A stretch of DNA of 64,000 nt from Candidatus Aenigmatarchaeota archaeon (GTDB taxonomy: Archaea > Aenigmatarchaeota > Aenigmatarchaeia > QMZP01). A program made the position numbers and the translations under genes. Under the pieces are notes generated by a model. The model was not told the DNA's origin. It saw only the letters and a list, made by a program, of their open reading frames with translations, and made no database searches. Positions 50,017-58,770 of this stretch are shown piece after piece. The DNA lies in NCBI GenBank assembly GCA_016198585.1, contig JACQII010000013.1, forward strand, positions 20,323-84,322, written 5' to 3'. Each line of letters opens with the position of its first letter. Within the stretch, counting starts at the first letter, position 1.

Positions 50017-51654
50017 GTGTTCCTGCTGATCGCGGGTGTTGCCCTCCTCTTCGTTGTCGTGATCGCGGGGCTGGTCTGGATGGCGGAATTGCCGCCGCCG
50101 GACCAGGAGCCAGTCTGCATCTCCGGAGCGATTCGTGCCTGCGGCCTTGAGGAGGGCAGCTGCGCCGCCGGCGTCCAAACCTGCCTGGAAGGCACCTGGG
50201 GCGCCTGCGAGGGCGAGATCCTTCCCGGACAGGAGGCGTGCAATGGTCTCGATGACGATTGTGATACAGAAGTCGATGAAGGGGCATGCGGCTGCATGCC
50301 GGGTGACGTGAAACCCTGCGGCTCCAATATCGGTTCGTGTAACGAGGGACAGCAACTCTGCGACAGCTCTGGGATCTGGGGTGAGTGCGTCAGCGCAGTG
50401 CAACCTTCTCCGGACCTCTGCGGCGATAGTGTTGATCAGGACTGTGACGGACAAGACGCGATCTGCCCCGCCCCACCCATCGACCAGGGCTGCCAGGACC
50501 TGGATGGGGACGGTTTTGGGTCATCCTGCCCGGCTGGCGCGGACTGCGATGACAGCAGTCCATTGATTTCACCTGCGACCGCAGAACTGTGTGGCGACGT
50601 CCTGGACAACGATTGCGATCTCGCCGTGGACGAGGGCTGCTGCCAGGACGCGGACAGCGATGGATACGGCCCGTCCTGCTCCCTGGGCGCGGACTGCAAC
50701 GACACCGATGCAACTGTCTCCCCCGGAGCGGCAGAGGTGTGCGGCGACGGCATCGACCAGGACTGCAGCGGCGGGGACCTTGAGTGTCCAGCGGCCGAAA
50801 GCGGGAACAGTCCTGGGCCCGCTGCCCTATCCGATGTTTCGTATGGTGGGGAAACCAACCAGGTCTTTGATTGGTATAATCCCTTTTACGAAGAAGGAAT
50901 TACTCCCGTGGAGCCATGGCCGGTGATCGTCTATTCGCATGGAGGCAGCTTCATCACCGGAAACGAGACCATTGATCCGGAGAGCAGTCCGTTCAAGGAA
51001 TTCCTGCAAAACGGATATGCTGTTGTGTCCGTCCGTTATCGCCTGGCCCCCGTTGGAAACCCGCTGCCGCCGCCAGGACCTGGACAAGCAATCTTTCCCG
51101 ACCAGCCGCAGGACGTGGGGAAGGCGATTCAGTTCATTCGCGCCAATGCCGAGACGTACTATGTGAACCCCGCCCACGTCATCGGCTATGGCGAATCCGC
51201 GGGGGCCACCCATATGAACTACTTGTCGTTCGGTCCGGACCTGTCCACTCCGTCTTTCCCGTACTCGAGCCGGCCAGATTTCTTGGTGAACCAACATGGG
51301 GCCACTCAGTGGAATCTGTTCGCGACCTACCTTCCAGGGAACTATTTTGGCTATCCGACGCTCGCAGACGTCCCTTCCGCGACAATCGATGCCGCATCCG
51401 CTACGTACTGGATAAATAACCAAGATGCGGCCGCTATTCCGACACTGTCCATCTACACCCAGACCAAGGGAACTCCTCCCCTCACGCTCGCCCACGATGC
51501 CCTCTCGGGGGAAGTATTGCAGAATGCGCTGCTCGTCAATGCCAGCGTGCCTCTCGGATACCAGAACGAATTCCATTACGATCTGGGATTGGGATTACCT
51601 GGTGCGGAAATCGCCGCGATCATCGTCCCGTGGCTCGAGGCAAATGGGGTCTAA
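50017..51654 (+). CDS. Surface esterase with MopE-type Ca-binding repeats
   Basis: This 545-residue protein is anchored by an N-terminal TM (about 1-20). Next come Cys/Asp-rich repeats with DxDxDG-type loops (NGLDDDCDTEVDEG, DLDGDGFGSSC, VLDNDCDLAVDEGC) as in MopE/metal-binding motifs, then an alpha/beta hydrolase domain (about 280-545) with YSHGGSFI oxyanion loop and GYGESAGATH nucleophile elbow, like BD-FAE/esterase-lipase enzymes. The GTG at 50017 is preferred because a TATA (CATTTATG) lies about 25 bp upstream; an ATG at 49834 is possible but adds non-signal sequence. Confidence 0.75.
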   Translation: MFLLIAGVALLFVVVIAGLVWMAELPPPDQEPVCISGAIRACGLEEGSCAAGVQTCLEGTWGACEGEILPGQEACNGLDDDCDTEVDEGACGCMPGDVKPCGSNIGSCNEGQQLCDSSGIWGECVSAVQPSPDLCGDSVDQDCDGQDAICPAPPIDQGCQDLDGDGFGSSCPAGADCDDSSPLISPATAELCGDVLDNDCDLAVDEGCCQDADSDGYGPSCSLGADCNDTDATVSPGAAEVCGDGIDQDCSGGDLECPAAESGNSPGPAALSDVSYGGETNQVFDWYNPFYEEGITPVEPWPVIVYSHGGSFITGNETIDPESSPFKEFLQNGYAVVSVRYRLAPVGNPLPPPGPGQAIFPDQPQDVGKAIQFIRANAETYYVNPAHVIGYGESAGATHMNYLSFGPDLSTPSFPYSSRPDFLVNQHGATQWNLFATYLPGNYFGYPTLADVPSATIDAASATYWINNQDAAAIPTLSIYTQTKGTPPLTLAHDALSGEVLQNALLVNASVPLGYQNEFHYDLGLGLPGAEIAAIIVPWLEANGV

Positions 51655-51664
51655 AGCATCATCT

Positions 51665-52237
51665 ATGCCTACGGAAGAAAAAGTGCGCTGCTCCTGGTGT
51701 CTGGGATTCGATCAGTATATTGAATACCATGACCGCGAATGGGGTGTTCCGGTTCATGAGGATAAAAAACACTTTGAATTCCTGATTCTGGAGGGAGCCC
51801 AGGCTGGTTTAAGCTGGTCTACTATATTGAAAAAGAGAGAGGGGTATCGCAACGCGTTTGCCGCTTTTGACCCTAAGAAAGTCTCCCGTTTCACAGAAAA
51901 AAGGATGGAAAGAATTCTGCAGGATCCCAACATCGTTCGAAACAGGTTGAAAGTGTATTCAACAGTAAACAACGCAGAGCGATTTCTCGGGATACAGGAG
52001 GAGTGTGGGAGTTTCGATGCGTATATCTGGAGTTTTGTGAACGGTAAGCCAATGGTGAACAAATGGAGAACACTCAAACAAATCCCTCCCACCACCAGAG
52101 AGTCAGATGCCCTGAGCAACGACTTAATCAGACGGGGGTTCAAGTTTGTGGGCAGTACGGTAATGTATGCGCACATGCAGGCGTGCGGATTGGTGAATGA
52201 TCACATTGTGAATTGTTTCAGGTACAAGGAGGTTTAA
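51665..52237 (+). CDS. tag: DNA-3-methyladenine glycosylase I (Tag)
   Basis: This 190-residue enzyme has the zinc ligand Cys near the start (VRCSWCLGFDQYIEYHDREW), the GVPVHEDKKHFEFLILEGAQ motif, AGLSWSTILKKR, and a C-terminal VGSTVMYAHMQACGLVNDH with zinc-binding His/Cys. It excises 3-methyladenine from DNA. It is lower in GC than its neighbours and lies beside an IS200/IS605 relic, suggesting recent acquisition. Confidence 0.93.
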   Translation: MPTEEKVRCSWCLGFDQYIEYHDREWGVPVHEDKKHFEFLILEGAQAGLSWSTILKKREGYRNAFAAFDPKKVSRFTEKRMERILQDPNIVRNRLKVYSTVNNAERFLGIQEECGSFDAYIWSFVNGKPMVNKWRTLKQIPPTTRESDALSNDLIRRGFKFVGSTVMYAHMQACGLVNDHIVNCFRYKEV

Positions 52238-52241
52238 GCTT

Positions 52242-52420
52242 TACGCCCTGCGCCGCCAGAACCCTGCCCGCCTCGGCGGGCAGATCCATGGCGGCAGTTA
52301 TTCTGAGCGCGGGGCCGTGGTCGTGGAAATGGACCACCATCACGGCCGTAGGAACACCGACGGTCACTGGACGAGCTCAGTCGGCGTCAAACGCCCGCCC
52401 CTTTAGGGGCGGGTGGTTTA
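52242..52420 (+). mobile_element. IS200/IS605-family relic: tnpB 3' end and right-end hairpin
   Basis: In one frame (52242-52404) a stop-free stretch ends RRNTDGHWTSSVGVKRPPL and then a stop codon, whose TAG sits in the loop of a perfect 8-bp hairpin CCCGCCCC-TTTA-GGGGCGGG (52394-52413). A tnpB stop codon in a right-end hairpin is a hallmark of IS200/IS605/IS607-type ends. A second small hairpin, CCCGCC-TC-GGCGGG, lies at about 52268-52281. No tnpA or intact tnpB remains. This is a decayed end or a MITE-like copy. Confidence 0.5.
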
Positions 52421-52446
52421 CCATCCCGACTGGAACGAGAGCCGGC

Positions 52447-54639
52447 TTATTGCGGCTGAACGGAAGCGCAAGGATCGAGATAGGTGCAGGCGCAGTGGTT
52501 GCATTTTCCTTGTTTCGTCGGTTTCACGGTCCCATCCGGGCAGGTCACCAGTTCCGGGATGCACTCGATGTCGCTCTTGCATTCATCATTGAAGCTGCAC
52601 CCCTTGCACACTCCGGGGTAATCCCCTGCCTTGCTGCACTTCTCATCCGGATCGCAGTCGCCGTTGCTGCAGCATTGGCCGGGCGGGAGCACAAGCGTCG
52701 GGTCGGAACACGCCTTTTGGTCTTCCGAGCCCGGTGTCGTTGGCGGCGGCGGGCTTCCCGGTTTTTTGCCCGTTCCTCCGCTGGTCGTCGGACCCCCCGA
52801 TCCCCCAATTACAGGCCCTGCCGCCCCCGATCCCGATGACGTGTCGGGGATCGTGGGTTGGCAGATGCAATCGAAATTCTTTTCCGTACAATAGGTCGTC
52901 ACGTCCGGCCATGACACCAGCGTGCTGCCGACGGGCTTACTCGCGCAGAGCGTGTCCGTGTTGCCGGCCCACGCCCCAGCTTGAACGAGCCTAAAACTCG
53001 TCTCGCATTCATCATTATCCCCGACTTTGCCGTTCTCGCATTTGAAACTCTCTGCAGTGGCGAAAGGATTGGACCCGAAGGCTGCATCCGCTCCGGACAG
53101 GTCCAGGTCCATGAGGGTGAGCTTTTCAGTTGGCGTCCCGCACACGTGGGCTGAGATGGCCTTCAGAGGATTCGGCGGAATTGTGAATGAGTAGTCGCAT
53201 TTTAACACGACCTCTTCGGTGCACATCAGATTGCTCGAGACTAAGGAATGGTCGAGACCGAGGCTGTGCCCAATCTCGTGGGCCAGAGCGAAATTCGTGG
53301 CGACAACCTGTTTGCAGACGTCCGGTTTCGTGCCGATGCCGGCTCCGGAGTTCACCATGATGATGCCCTTGGTCGATGACAGGCCGCACCACGCGCTGAT
53401 GCTGGGGGTTCCTGACGCCAGCAGCTCGTCTGCCATGACGATGAGCTCTTCGTCCGGGGTTTTCAGGGATAGCAGGGAGCTTGCGAAGGAATATCCGCCG
53501 AGGTCCAATCCCGCGCCGATGACCGGCTTCTGCGCGTCATTGTCCTTGAAGATCGGGTAGAACGGATCGGAGCCGGGATGCCAGAGGGTGACGTCGGCAC
53601 CAACCAGCACCACCTCGGCCTCATCCGCATTGTGCGAGAACGCCTCGTACCCTCCGGCTTGGAGTTGCGGGTTGATTCGGGACTCGATGGCGCTCTTGAA
53701 CCGAGCTCGGAGGACTTCCGCCTTCTGGGCAGCCGCGGCTTCCTGGGTGATCTTGTCTGTTCCGGTCTTATAGAAATAGGGGACCACCAACTTCGCTTTG
53801 TAGAGGCAGAGCGTTGACAGCGCTTCCTGCCCCCCGCTGTTCGGTGGCGCGGCCAACGCCCCTTCTGGTTCGGTAAAGGAGGCGGGAACCGCCAGCTTTC
53901 GGTGAACGTTCCACGATCCGTCCCTACCCAACCCGTCATCTGCCGCAAGGGAGAGATGCGCGTTCCCGGCGGCGTCCTTGAGCGAATACGCAACATCTTC
54001 CGGGTTGCTTCCAGCGAACGAAACCCGGTATCGGTTGCCTCCAAGAGGAAGGGGCGTAGGAAGCTCCCGGAGCTCCCCGGAGCTGTCGCGGACGAATGGG
54101 GACAGCGATGCGATCCCCCCTGCGTCCGCGACTTCGACGATTTGGCCGCCGGGGACGTCTTCGAAGGATACGAACGCGGGAAGCGTCCCGTCCCAGGTGA
54201 AGCTCACGGTTCTCGCGAAGTCTCCAGTAGCTGTCTGAAGGACCGCCGCGATGTAATTCTCCCCCTCCTTCAGCCGCTGCGGAAAGAGGACGCCGGTGTC
54301 CACGATACTCCTTCCGGGACCGAGGGCATTTTGATAGACGGTGAGGTGGGTCTCCCGCTCCTCCCCGTTGACCAGGACGCGGATGCCCTGGATGCCCCGC
54401 TCGGGAGCGGCGGTCACAAACCGGATGCTGGTGATGGGATTCATGAAGCCGTCGGATCCGATGCTGTACGTCTGTCCGTCAACGGGATCATACGATTCGA
54501 TAGCGATCGAGCCCCGAGAAAAGAATCCTGCCGGAGACTGCAAGCCGATGAGAAATGAGGCGAGCATGATCGAGAGGGCAGCCGCAACCGCAAGAAGGAA
54601 GACCGTATATCCTTTTCGGGAACTCCCGCCGTTCATCAA
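52447..54639 (-). CDS. Exported metzincin-like zinc metalloprotease
   Basis: This 730-residue protein has an N-terminal TM (about 11-32), Ig-like beta regions (about 40-240), then a protease domain with the full metzincin zinc motif HEIGHSLGLDH (about residue 460) and downstream Met. A Cys-rich C-terminal part (about 530-725) has Gly/Pro/Ser/Thr-rich linker and knottin-like Cys clusters (CCSNGDCDPDEKC, CKGCSFNDEC). It is an outside protease, perhaps for attacking other cells or feeding. TATA GATTTATTAGG lies about 20 bp upstream. Confidence 0.8.
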   Translation of the reverse strand: MMNGGSSRKGYTVFLLAVAAALSIMLASFLIGLQSPAGFFSRGSIAIESYDPVDGQTYSIGSDGFMNPITSIRFVTAAPERGIQGIRVLVNGEERETHLTVYQNALGPGRSIVDTGVLFPQRLKEGENYIAAVLQTATGDFARTVSFTWDGTLPAFVSFEDVPGGQIVEVADAGGIASLSPFVRDSSGELRELPTPLPLGGNRYRVSFAGSNPEDVAYSLKDAAGNAHLSLAADDGLGRDGSWNVHRKLAVPASFTEPEGALAAPPNSGGQEALSTLCLYKAKLVVPYFYKTGTDKITQEAAAAQKAEVLRARFKSAIESRINPQLQAGGYEAFSHNADEAEVVLVGADVTLWHPGSDPFYPIFKDNDAQKPVIGAGLDLGGYSFASSLLSLKTPDEELIVMADELLASGTPSISAWCGLSSTKGIIMVNSGAGIGTKPDVCKQVVATNFALAHEIGHSLGLDHSLVSSNLMCTEEVVLKCDYSFTIPPNPLKAISAHVCGTPTEKLTLMDLDLSGADAAFGSNPFATAESFKCENGKVGDNDECETSFRLVQAGAWAGNTDTLCASKPVGSTLVSWPDVTTYCTEKNFDCICQPTIPDTSSGSGAAGPVIGGSGGPTTSGGTGKKPGSPPPPTTPGSEDQKACSDPTLVLPPGQCCSNGDCDPDEKCSKAGDYPGVCKGCSFNDECKSDIECIPELVTCPDGTVKPTKQGKCNHCACTYLDPCASVQPQ

Positions 54640-54675
54640 AACTATTTGCTCATAAGTCCTAATAAATCATCCGAG

Positions 54676-54698
54676 ACCCCCTCTCGGTGCGAGGGGGT
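54676..54698. repeat. Hairpin ACCCCCTC-N7-GAGGGGGT
   Basis: A perfect 8-bp inverted repeat with a 7-base loop lies in the 69-bp gap between the divergent metalloprotease and the gene at 54709. It could be an operator or a structured leader. It lies 11 bp before the downstream start codon. Confidence 0.35.
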
Positions 54699-54708
54699 GT
54701 TGGCTGGT

Positions 54709-55155
54709 ATGGAAATAAAAGACTACGCTCCAACCATCGAGATGGACCGCAAGGTCTACGAGTGGCTCGATAGTGAAGGCTTCTCTGACACCGCCATCCG
54801 GCGGATGGTAGAAAATGGGAGCGCGGAAGATGTCGCTTGGTCCCTCCGCCACGCAATGACGTTCGGGAGCGACCTTGACTACACACCGATGTGGAGAACG
54901 CTTATTGACGAGATGCGCAACCATGAGCAGAGCATATACAAGGTTGCCGAGCAGTACTGCATAGCAGTCGACGCGGAGCCAGAGTATTTCTTCACCGAAC
55001 TGGCTGGCTATGGTATGTACTTCATCAGCTACGGCAATCTTGCCAAAGCCAAAGGGGTGATTGATCGAGTGAGACGTTGGGAGATTGAGCGATTCGTCTA
55101 CAAGCGCCTTGGGCTGTCCCCTACACTACGTGAGAAAGGAAAACGCTCGCGGTAG
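54709..55155 (+). CDS. Small helical protein, RecX-like pattern
   Basis: This 148-residue protein is mostly helical, with VYEWLDSEGFSDTAIRRMVEN near the start and VAEQYCIAVDAEPEYFF later. The VYEWL...GFSD...I..MV pattern resembles helix repeats of RecX-type or similar proteins but is not decisive. Start 54709 was chosen after the hairpin. Function unknown. Confidence 0.5.
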   Translation: MEIKDYAPTIEMDRKVYEWLDSEGFSDTAIRRMVENGSAEDVAWSLRHAMTFGSDLDYTPMWRTLIDEMRNHEQSIYKVAEQYCIAVDAEPEYFFTELAGYGMYFISYGNLAKAKGVIDRVRRWEIERFVYKRLGLSPTLREKGKRSR

Positions 55156-55247
55156 CATCCTCAACGGTAGGATGAATCAGGTCCGAGATCTCTCCGGGCG
55201 CAAGTAGAGGCCCTCCGTGAAGGCGTCTCGCATCGTGGATCGCCCGC

Positions 55248-56147
55248 TCACCCGAACGTGAACGCGTAGACGCTGATCTTGCCCTGGGGATGGAGGACGA
55301 CTTCATGCTCGCCCGCCTCCTTGTGGGTCGCGAGCGTGTACATCGCCGGCCGATCGACTTTGATCGGCGGCCGCTTCTTGCCATCCACGCGGACGTCGAC
55401 CATTCCCGGCCCGTTGAGAACCGCATTGACCTCTTTCGCGCGGTAGCGCAGAGCGAGCTGCGCTTCTTTTCCCGTCGCCACCAAGAACTCGGCCCGCTGG
55501 ACCCACTCCCCCGAGGGGTAGAGCACGTCCCGTTCATGCTGTTTGGCCTGGTCCAGGTAGCGGCAGACGCCGTCTGCCCCGCAGACCCCGGAACTGCCGA
55601 GTCCCGGGTTCCTCTCAGACCCGGCATAGATCTCACGGGTCACGTCGAAGTCCTGGAAGGCCGACCGCCAGGCCTCTTTGCTGGCTTCTTCCTTGACGTC
55701 CACGCCTGCCATCCGGAGCAGCTTCTGGACCCAGGTCTCCAGGTCCTCGTAGCCGCCCTCCCCGGTGTGCTCCCAGGCGACCCGGCCACGGTGGTCGACC
55801 AGCGTCTGGCGGGGCCAGTAGCGGTTACCGTAGAGCTTCCAGGTCGTGTTGCGCGAATCCAGCGCGACCGGGTAGGGGATGCCCAGCCGCTTCACCGCAG
55901 CCGCGACGTTTCCGGCCTCGCGTTCGAAGGCGAATTCAGGCGTGTGGACACCGATGAGCACGAGCCCGTGCTTCGCGTACGTCCCGTGCAGCCGTTTCAG
56001 GTGCGGCAGGGTCCGCAGGCAGTTGACGCAGGAATAGGTCCAGAAGTCCAGCAGCACGACCTTCCCCTGCAGGCCTTTCATGGTGAGCGGCGCGCTGTTG
56101 ATCCAGCCCTCCAGGTCGCGGAGTTCAGGCGCAGAGGAGAAGAACAT
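55248..56147 (-). CDS. TlpA/DipZ-like thioredoxin-fold protein with C-terminal beta domain
   Basis: This 299-residue protein has a Trx-like fold with VVLLDFWTYSCVNCLRTLPH as active site (CVNC) and the DUF-type C-terminal domain found in DipZ/thiol-disulfide isomerases (ELAQALRYRAKEVN-like region, HEVVLHPQGKISVYAFTFG). No signal peptide is seen, so it is probably cytosolic. TATA GCATTTATG lies about 25 bp upstream of start 56147. It may detoxify peroxides or reduce partner disulfides. Confidence 0.82.
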   Translation of the reverse strand: MFFSSAPELRDLEGWINSAPLTMKGLQGKVVLLDFWTYSCVNCLRTLPHLKRLHGTYAKHGLVLIGVHTPEFAFEREAGNVAAAVKRLGIPYPVALDSRNTTWKLYGNRYWPRQTLVDHRGRVAWEHTGEGGYEDLETWVQKLLRMAGVDVKEEASKEAWRSAFQDFDVTREIYAGSERNPGLGSSGVCGADGVCRYLDQAKQHERDVLYPSGEWVQRAEFLVATGKEAQLALRYRAKEVNAVLNGPGMVDVRVDGKKRPPIKVDRPAMYTLATHKEAGEHEVVLHPQGKISVYAFTFG

Positions 56148-56253
56148 ACCAACCCTGGGAACCGGGGCATAAATGCCTTGCGGGAATGCGGCGTTAGCCG
56201 CTTTCCAGAGGGGAACCCGGTCCTTCATCAGGAGGCTCGCCCAAGAGAAGGAC

Positions 56254-57633
56254 ATGGAGCGTTCCCGGCACGTCCCCCGTTGGCACCACCTCCTCGGGTT
56301 GCCCTTCGGCCGGACTGAGCGCGGCCTCTTCGCCCTCGCGGGAGCGGCTGTCGCGATCCTCCTCGCGACCGCCCTGTTCCCCTGGGGCACGCCTCAGCAC
56401 GCGGTCCTGGCCATCACCGTCGGCGTCCTGTTCCTCTGGCTCTCCGAGTTCCTGCCCCTCCATGTCACGGCCCTCTTCATTCCCTTCCTCCTCGTCCTGT
56501 TCGGCGGCTTCTCCCCGGCCGCGGTCCTGGGATCATTTTTCGATCCGATCATCGCCCTCGTCCTCGGCGGGCTGGCCATCGCGCTCGCCATGCAGAAGGT
56601 CGGCCTGGACGCTTTCATCGGCGAGCGGCTGATCCACGACGGCTCGACCCCCCGCTACGTCCTCCTCGGCCTCATGGGCGCAACTGCCCTCCTCTCCATG
56701 TGGATGGCCAACTCCGCAGCCGCCGCGATCATGCTCCCCATCGGCCTGGTGATCCTCCGGGAGAACCGGCTCAGCATCCGCTCACCGTACGGGAAGAGCG
56801 TCGTCCTCGGCATCGGCTATGCGGCCACCATTGGCGGGCTGGGGACCCTGGTGGGCAGCACGCCCAACATCCTGGTCGCCAAGTACCTGAACCAACAGGG
56901 CATCAGTTTCGGGTTCGTGGACTGGCTGTCCATGGGGCTGCCGCTCATGATCGCCCTCCTCCTCGGCGCCTGGGCCGTCCTCTCCCTGGTCTTCCGCGCA
57001 GAGATTCCCCGCGTCAGCGTGCAGAAGTCCCGCAGGAAGATGAACCGGAGCCAGAAGCTCGTCCTGGCCGTCTTCCTCCTGACCGTCCTGCTGTGGCTGA
57101 CGACCGACCTCCACCGCATCGACATCGGCATCGTTTCCCTGGTCCCACTCTTCCTCCTCTCCGGCCTCGGGCTCCTCGACACCCAGGACTTCCACCGCCT
57201 GGACTGGCCGTCCCTCATCCTGATCGGCGGCGGCATCGCCCTCGGCTTCGGGATGCACGCTTCCGGGCTGGACGTCACCATGGCCCAGGTCCTGGGATCG
57301 TCGATCCTCGGACAGCCCGCGATCCTGATCTCCCTGCTCGTGATCGGGTTCGGCGTCCTCCTCACCGGTTTCGCGAGCAACACCGCCGCTGCGGCCGTGA
57401 TGATCCCGTTCATGATCCCGGTGGCGGCCGTCACCGGCCTCGACCCCCGGGTCCTGGCGTTCCTCGCCGGCGTCGGCGTCTCCCTGGACTTTGTCATGCC
57501 CGCCGGGACCCCACCGACCACCATGGCCTACGGGACCGGCTACCTGAAGCTCCGCGAGCTGCTCCTCGCCGGCTTCCTCGTCTCCGCGGCGGGCATCCTC
57601 ATCGGCGCCCTCCTGTTCTCCCTGGCCTGGTAG
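56254..57633 (+). CDS. DASS (SLC13) family anion:Na+ symporter
   Basis: This 459-residue membrane protein has about 11 TM helices and two SNT-like ion motifs (SMWMANSAAAAIMLP in the first half, LTGFASNTAAAAVMIP in the second) plus GYAATIGGLGTLVGSTPN and TPPTTMAYGTGY. It imports dicarboxylates, sulfate or phosphate with Na+. Start 56254 is preceded by GAGAAGG. Confidence 0.87.
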   Translation: MERSRHVPRWHHLLGLPFGRTERGLFALAGAAVAILLATALFPWGTPQHAVLAITVGVLFLWLSEFLPLHVTALFIPFLLVLFGGFSPAAVLGSFFDPIIALVLGGLAIALAMQKVGLDAFIGERLIHDGSTPRYVLLGLMGATALLSMWMANSAAAAIMLPIGLVILRENRLSIRSPYGKSVVLGIGYAATIGGLGTLVGSTPNILVAKYLNQQGISFGFVDWLSMGLPLMIALLLGAWAVLSLVFRAEIPRVSVQKSRRKMNRSQKLVLAVFLLTVLLWLTTDLHRIDIGIVSLVPLFLLSGLGLLDTQDFHRLDWPSLILIGGGIALGFGMHASGLDVTMAQVLGSSILGQPAILISLLVIGFGVLLTGFASNTAAAAVMIPFMIPVAAVTGLDPRVLAFLAGVGVSLDFVMPAGTPPTTMAYGTGYLKLRELLLAGFLVSAAGILIGALLFSLAW

Positions 57634-57763
57634 CGGTCGCGCCGTTCCGCAGCGTCATGTCCTGTAGCCAGGAGGAGAGAGTGATGCCGTGCCGTGTCCC
57701 TGTCGCCCCCGAGGAACGATGTGGAGGCGCAGGATATTTATGTCTAGCGGCAAAGGAGAGACC

Positions 57764-58699
57764 ATGGACGATGTCCTGATTGTCGGCGGCGGGATCGCCG
57801 CCCATACCGCTGCGCTCTATGCGGCCCGAGCTGAACTGAAACCCCTGGTCCTCACCGGGACCGGGTTGGACCAGCTCTCGACCACCTCCCTAGTCGAGAA
57901 CTACCCCGGCTTCCCGGAAGGCGTCCAGGGGCCTGATCTGGTCGATGCCTGCAAGTCCCAGGCAAAGCGCTTCGGCGCCCGCTACCTCCCCGGCGATGCC
58001 ACGGGCCTGAAGCCGGTCCAGGGAGGCTACGAAGTCGTCGCAGGATCGTCCTACCGCGCCCGGACCGTGATCATCGCCACCGGCGCCTCGGCCAGGACGC
58101 TCGGCGTTCCGGGGGAGAAGGAGTTCTGGGCGAAAGGCGTCTCGACCTGCGCCCCCTGCGACGCCCCCTTGTTCAGGAACAAGACCGTGGTCGTGGTCGG
58201 AGGGGGAGATTCGGCGATGGAAGAGGCCCTGATGCTCACGAAGTTCGCTGGCAAGGTCATCATCGTCCACCGCCGGGAGGAGTTCCGTGCCAGTAAGATC
58301 ATGCAGCAGCGCGTCCTCGGCATGGAGGCGATCGAAGTCCTCTGGAACACGGCGGTCACCGAGGTCATCGGCAGAGCGTTCGTCACCGGCGTCAAGATCA
58401 GGAACCTGCAGACCGGGCAGGCCGCCCTCCTCGCCTGCGACGGGATGTTCCTCGCCATCGGCCACACCCCGACCACGGCCTGGCTGGCAGGCAGCGGCCT
58501 CGCCCTGGACGCCCATGGCTACATCCCCGGCGTCGTGACCAACCTGCCCGGCGTCTTCGCCGCCGGCGACGTCATGGATCCCCGCTACCGCCAGGCCGTC
58601 ACCTCCGCAGGAACAGGCTGCCAGGCTTCCCTGGAGGCGGAGAAGTTCATCGAGCACCGCAAGGCCGCCGGGACGTACGAGGTTGCCGCGTCCCGCTGA
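57764..58699 (+). CDS. trxB: Thioredoxin reductase
   Basis: This 311-residue flavoprotein has FAD motif GGGIAAHTAA, redox pair CAPCDAPLF, NADPH motif GGGDSAMEEA with downstream HRREEFRASK (basic pair for NADPH), and FAD-end FAAGDVMDPRYRQ. A complete TrxB, unlike the fused hydrogenase domain. TATA GATATTTATG lies about 25 bp upstream; an in-frame ATG at 57740 is part of that TATA region. It would reduce thioredoxin for the CcdA/Trx network. Confidence 0.9.
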   Translation: MDDVLIVGGGIAAHTAALYAARAELKPLVLTGTGLDQLSTTSLVENYPGFPEGVQGPDLVDACKSQAKRFGARYLPGDATGLKPVQGGYEVVAGSSYRARTVIIATGASARTLGVPGEKEFWAKGVSTCAPCDAPLFRNKTVVVVGGGDSAMEEALMLTKFAGKVIIVHRREEFRASKIMQQRVLGMEAIEVLWNTAVTEVIGRAFVTGVKIRNLQTGQAALLACDGMFLAIGHTPTTAWLAGSGLALDAHGYIPGVVTNLPGVFAAGDVMDPRYRQAVTSAGTGCQASLEAEKFIEHRKAAGTYEVAASR

Positions 58700-58749
58700 A
58701 GCTGCCCCTGCAGAAAACATTGTCTGTGGCAGTTCCCCTGAACAAGACT

Positions 58750-58756
58750 AAAAAAA
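58750..58756 (-). terminator. T7 run after ftsZ
   Basis: On the minus strand a run of seven T follows the ftsZ stop by about 14 bases (GGATTTTTTTAGT), matching archaeal T-tract termination. Confidence 0.35.
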
Positions 58757-58770
58757 TCCGCGTCCCGGCG

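Noticed and set aside
52447..54639. Metzincin as a bacterial toxin-type protease such as a contact-dependent effector
   Set aside because: Only the HEIGHSLGLDH motif and export signal support it; no toxin delivery domains are seen, so the narrower call was not made.
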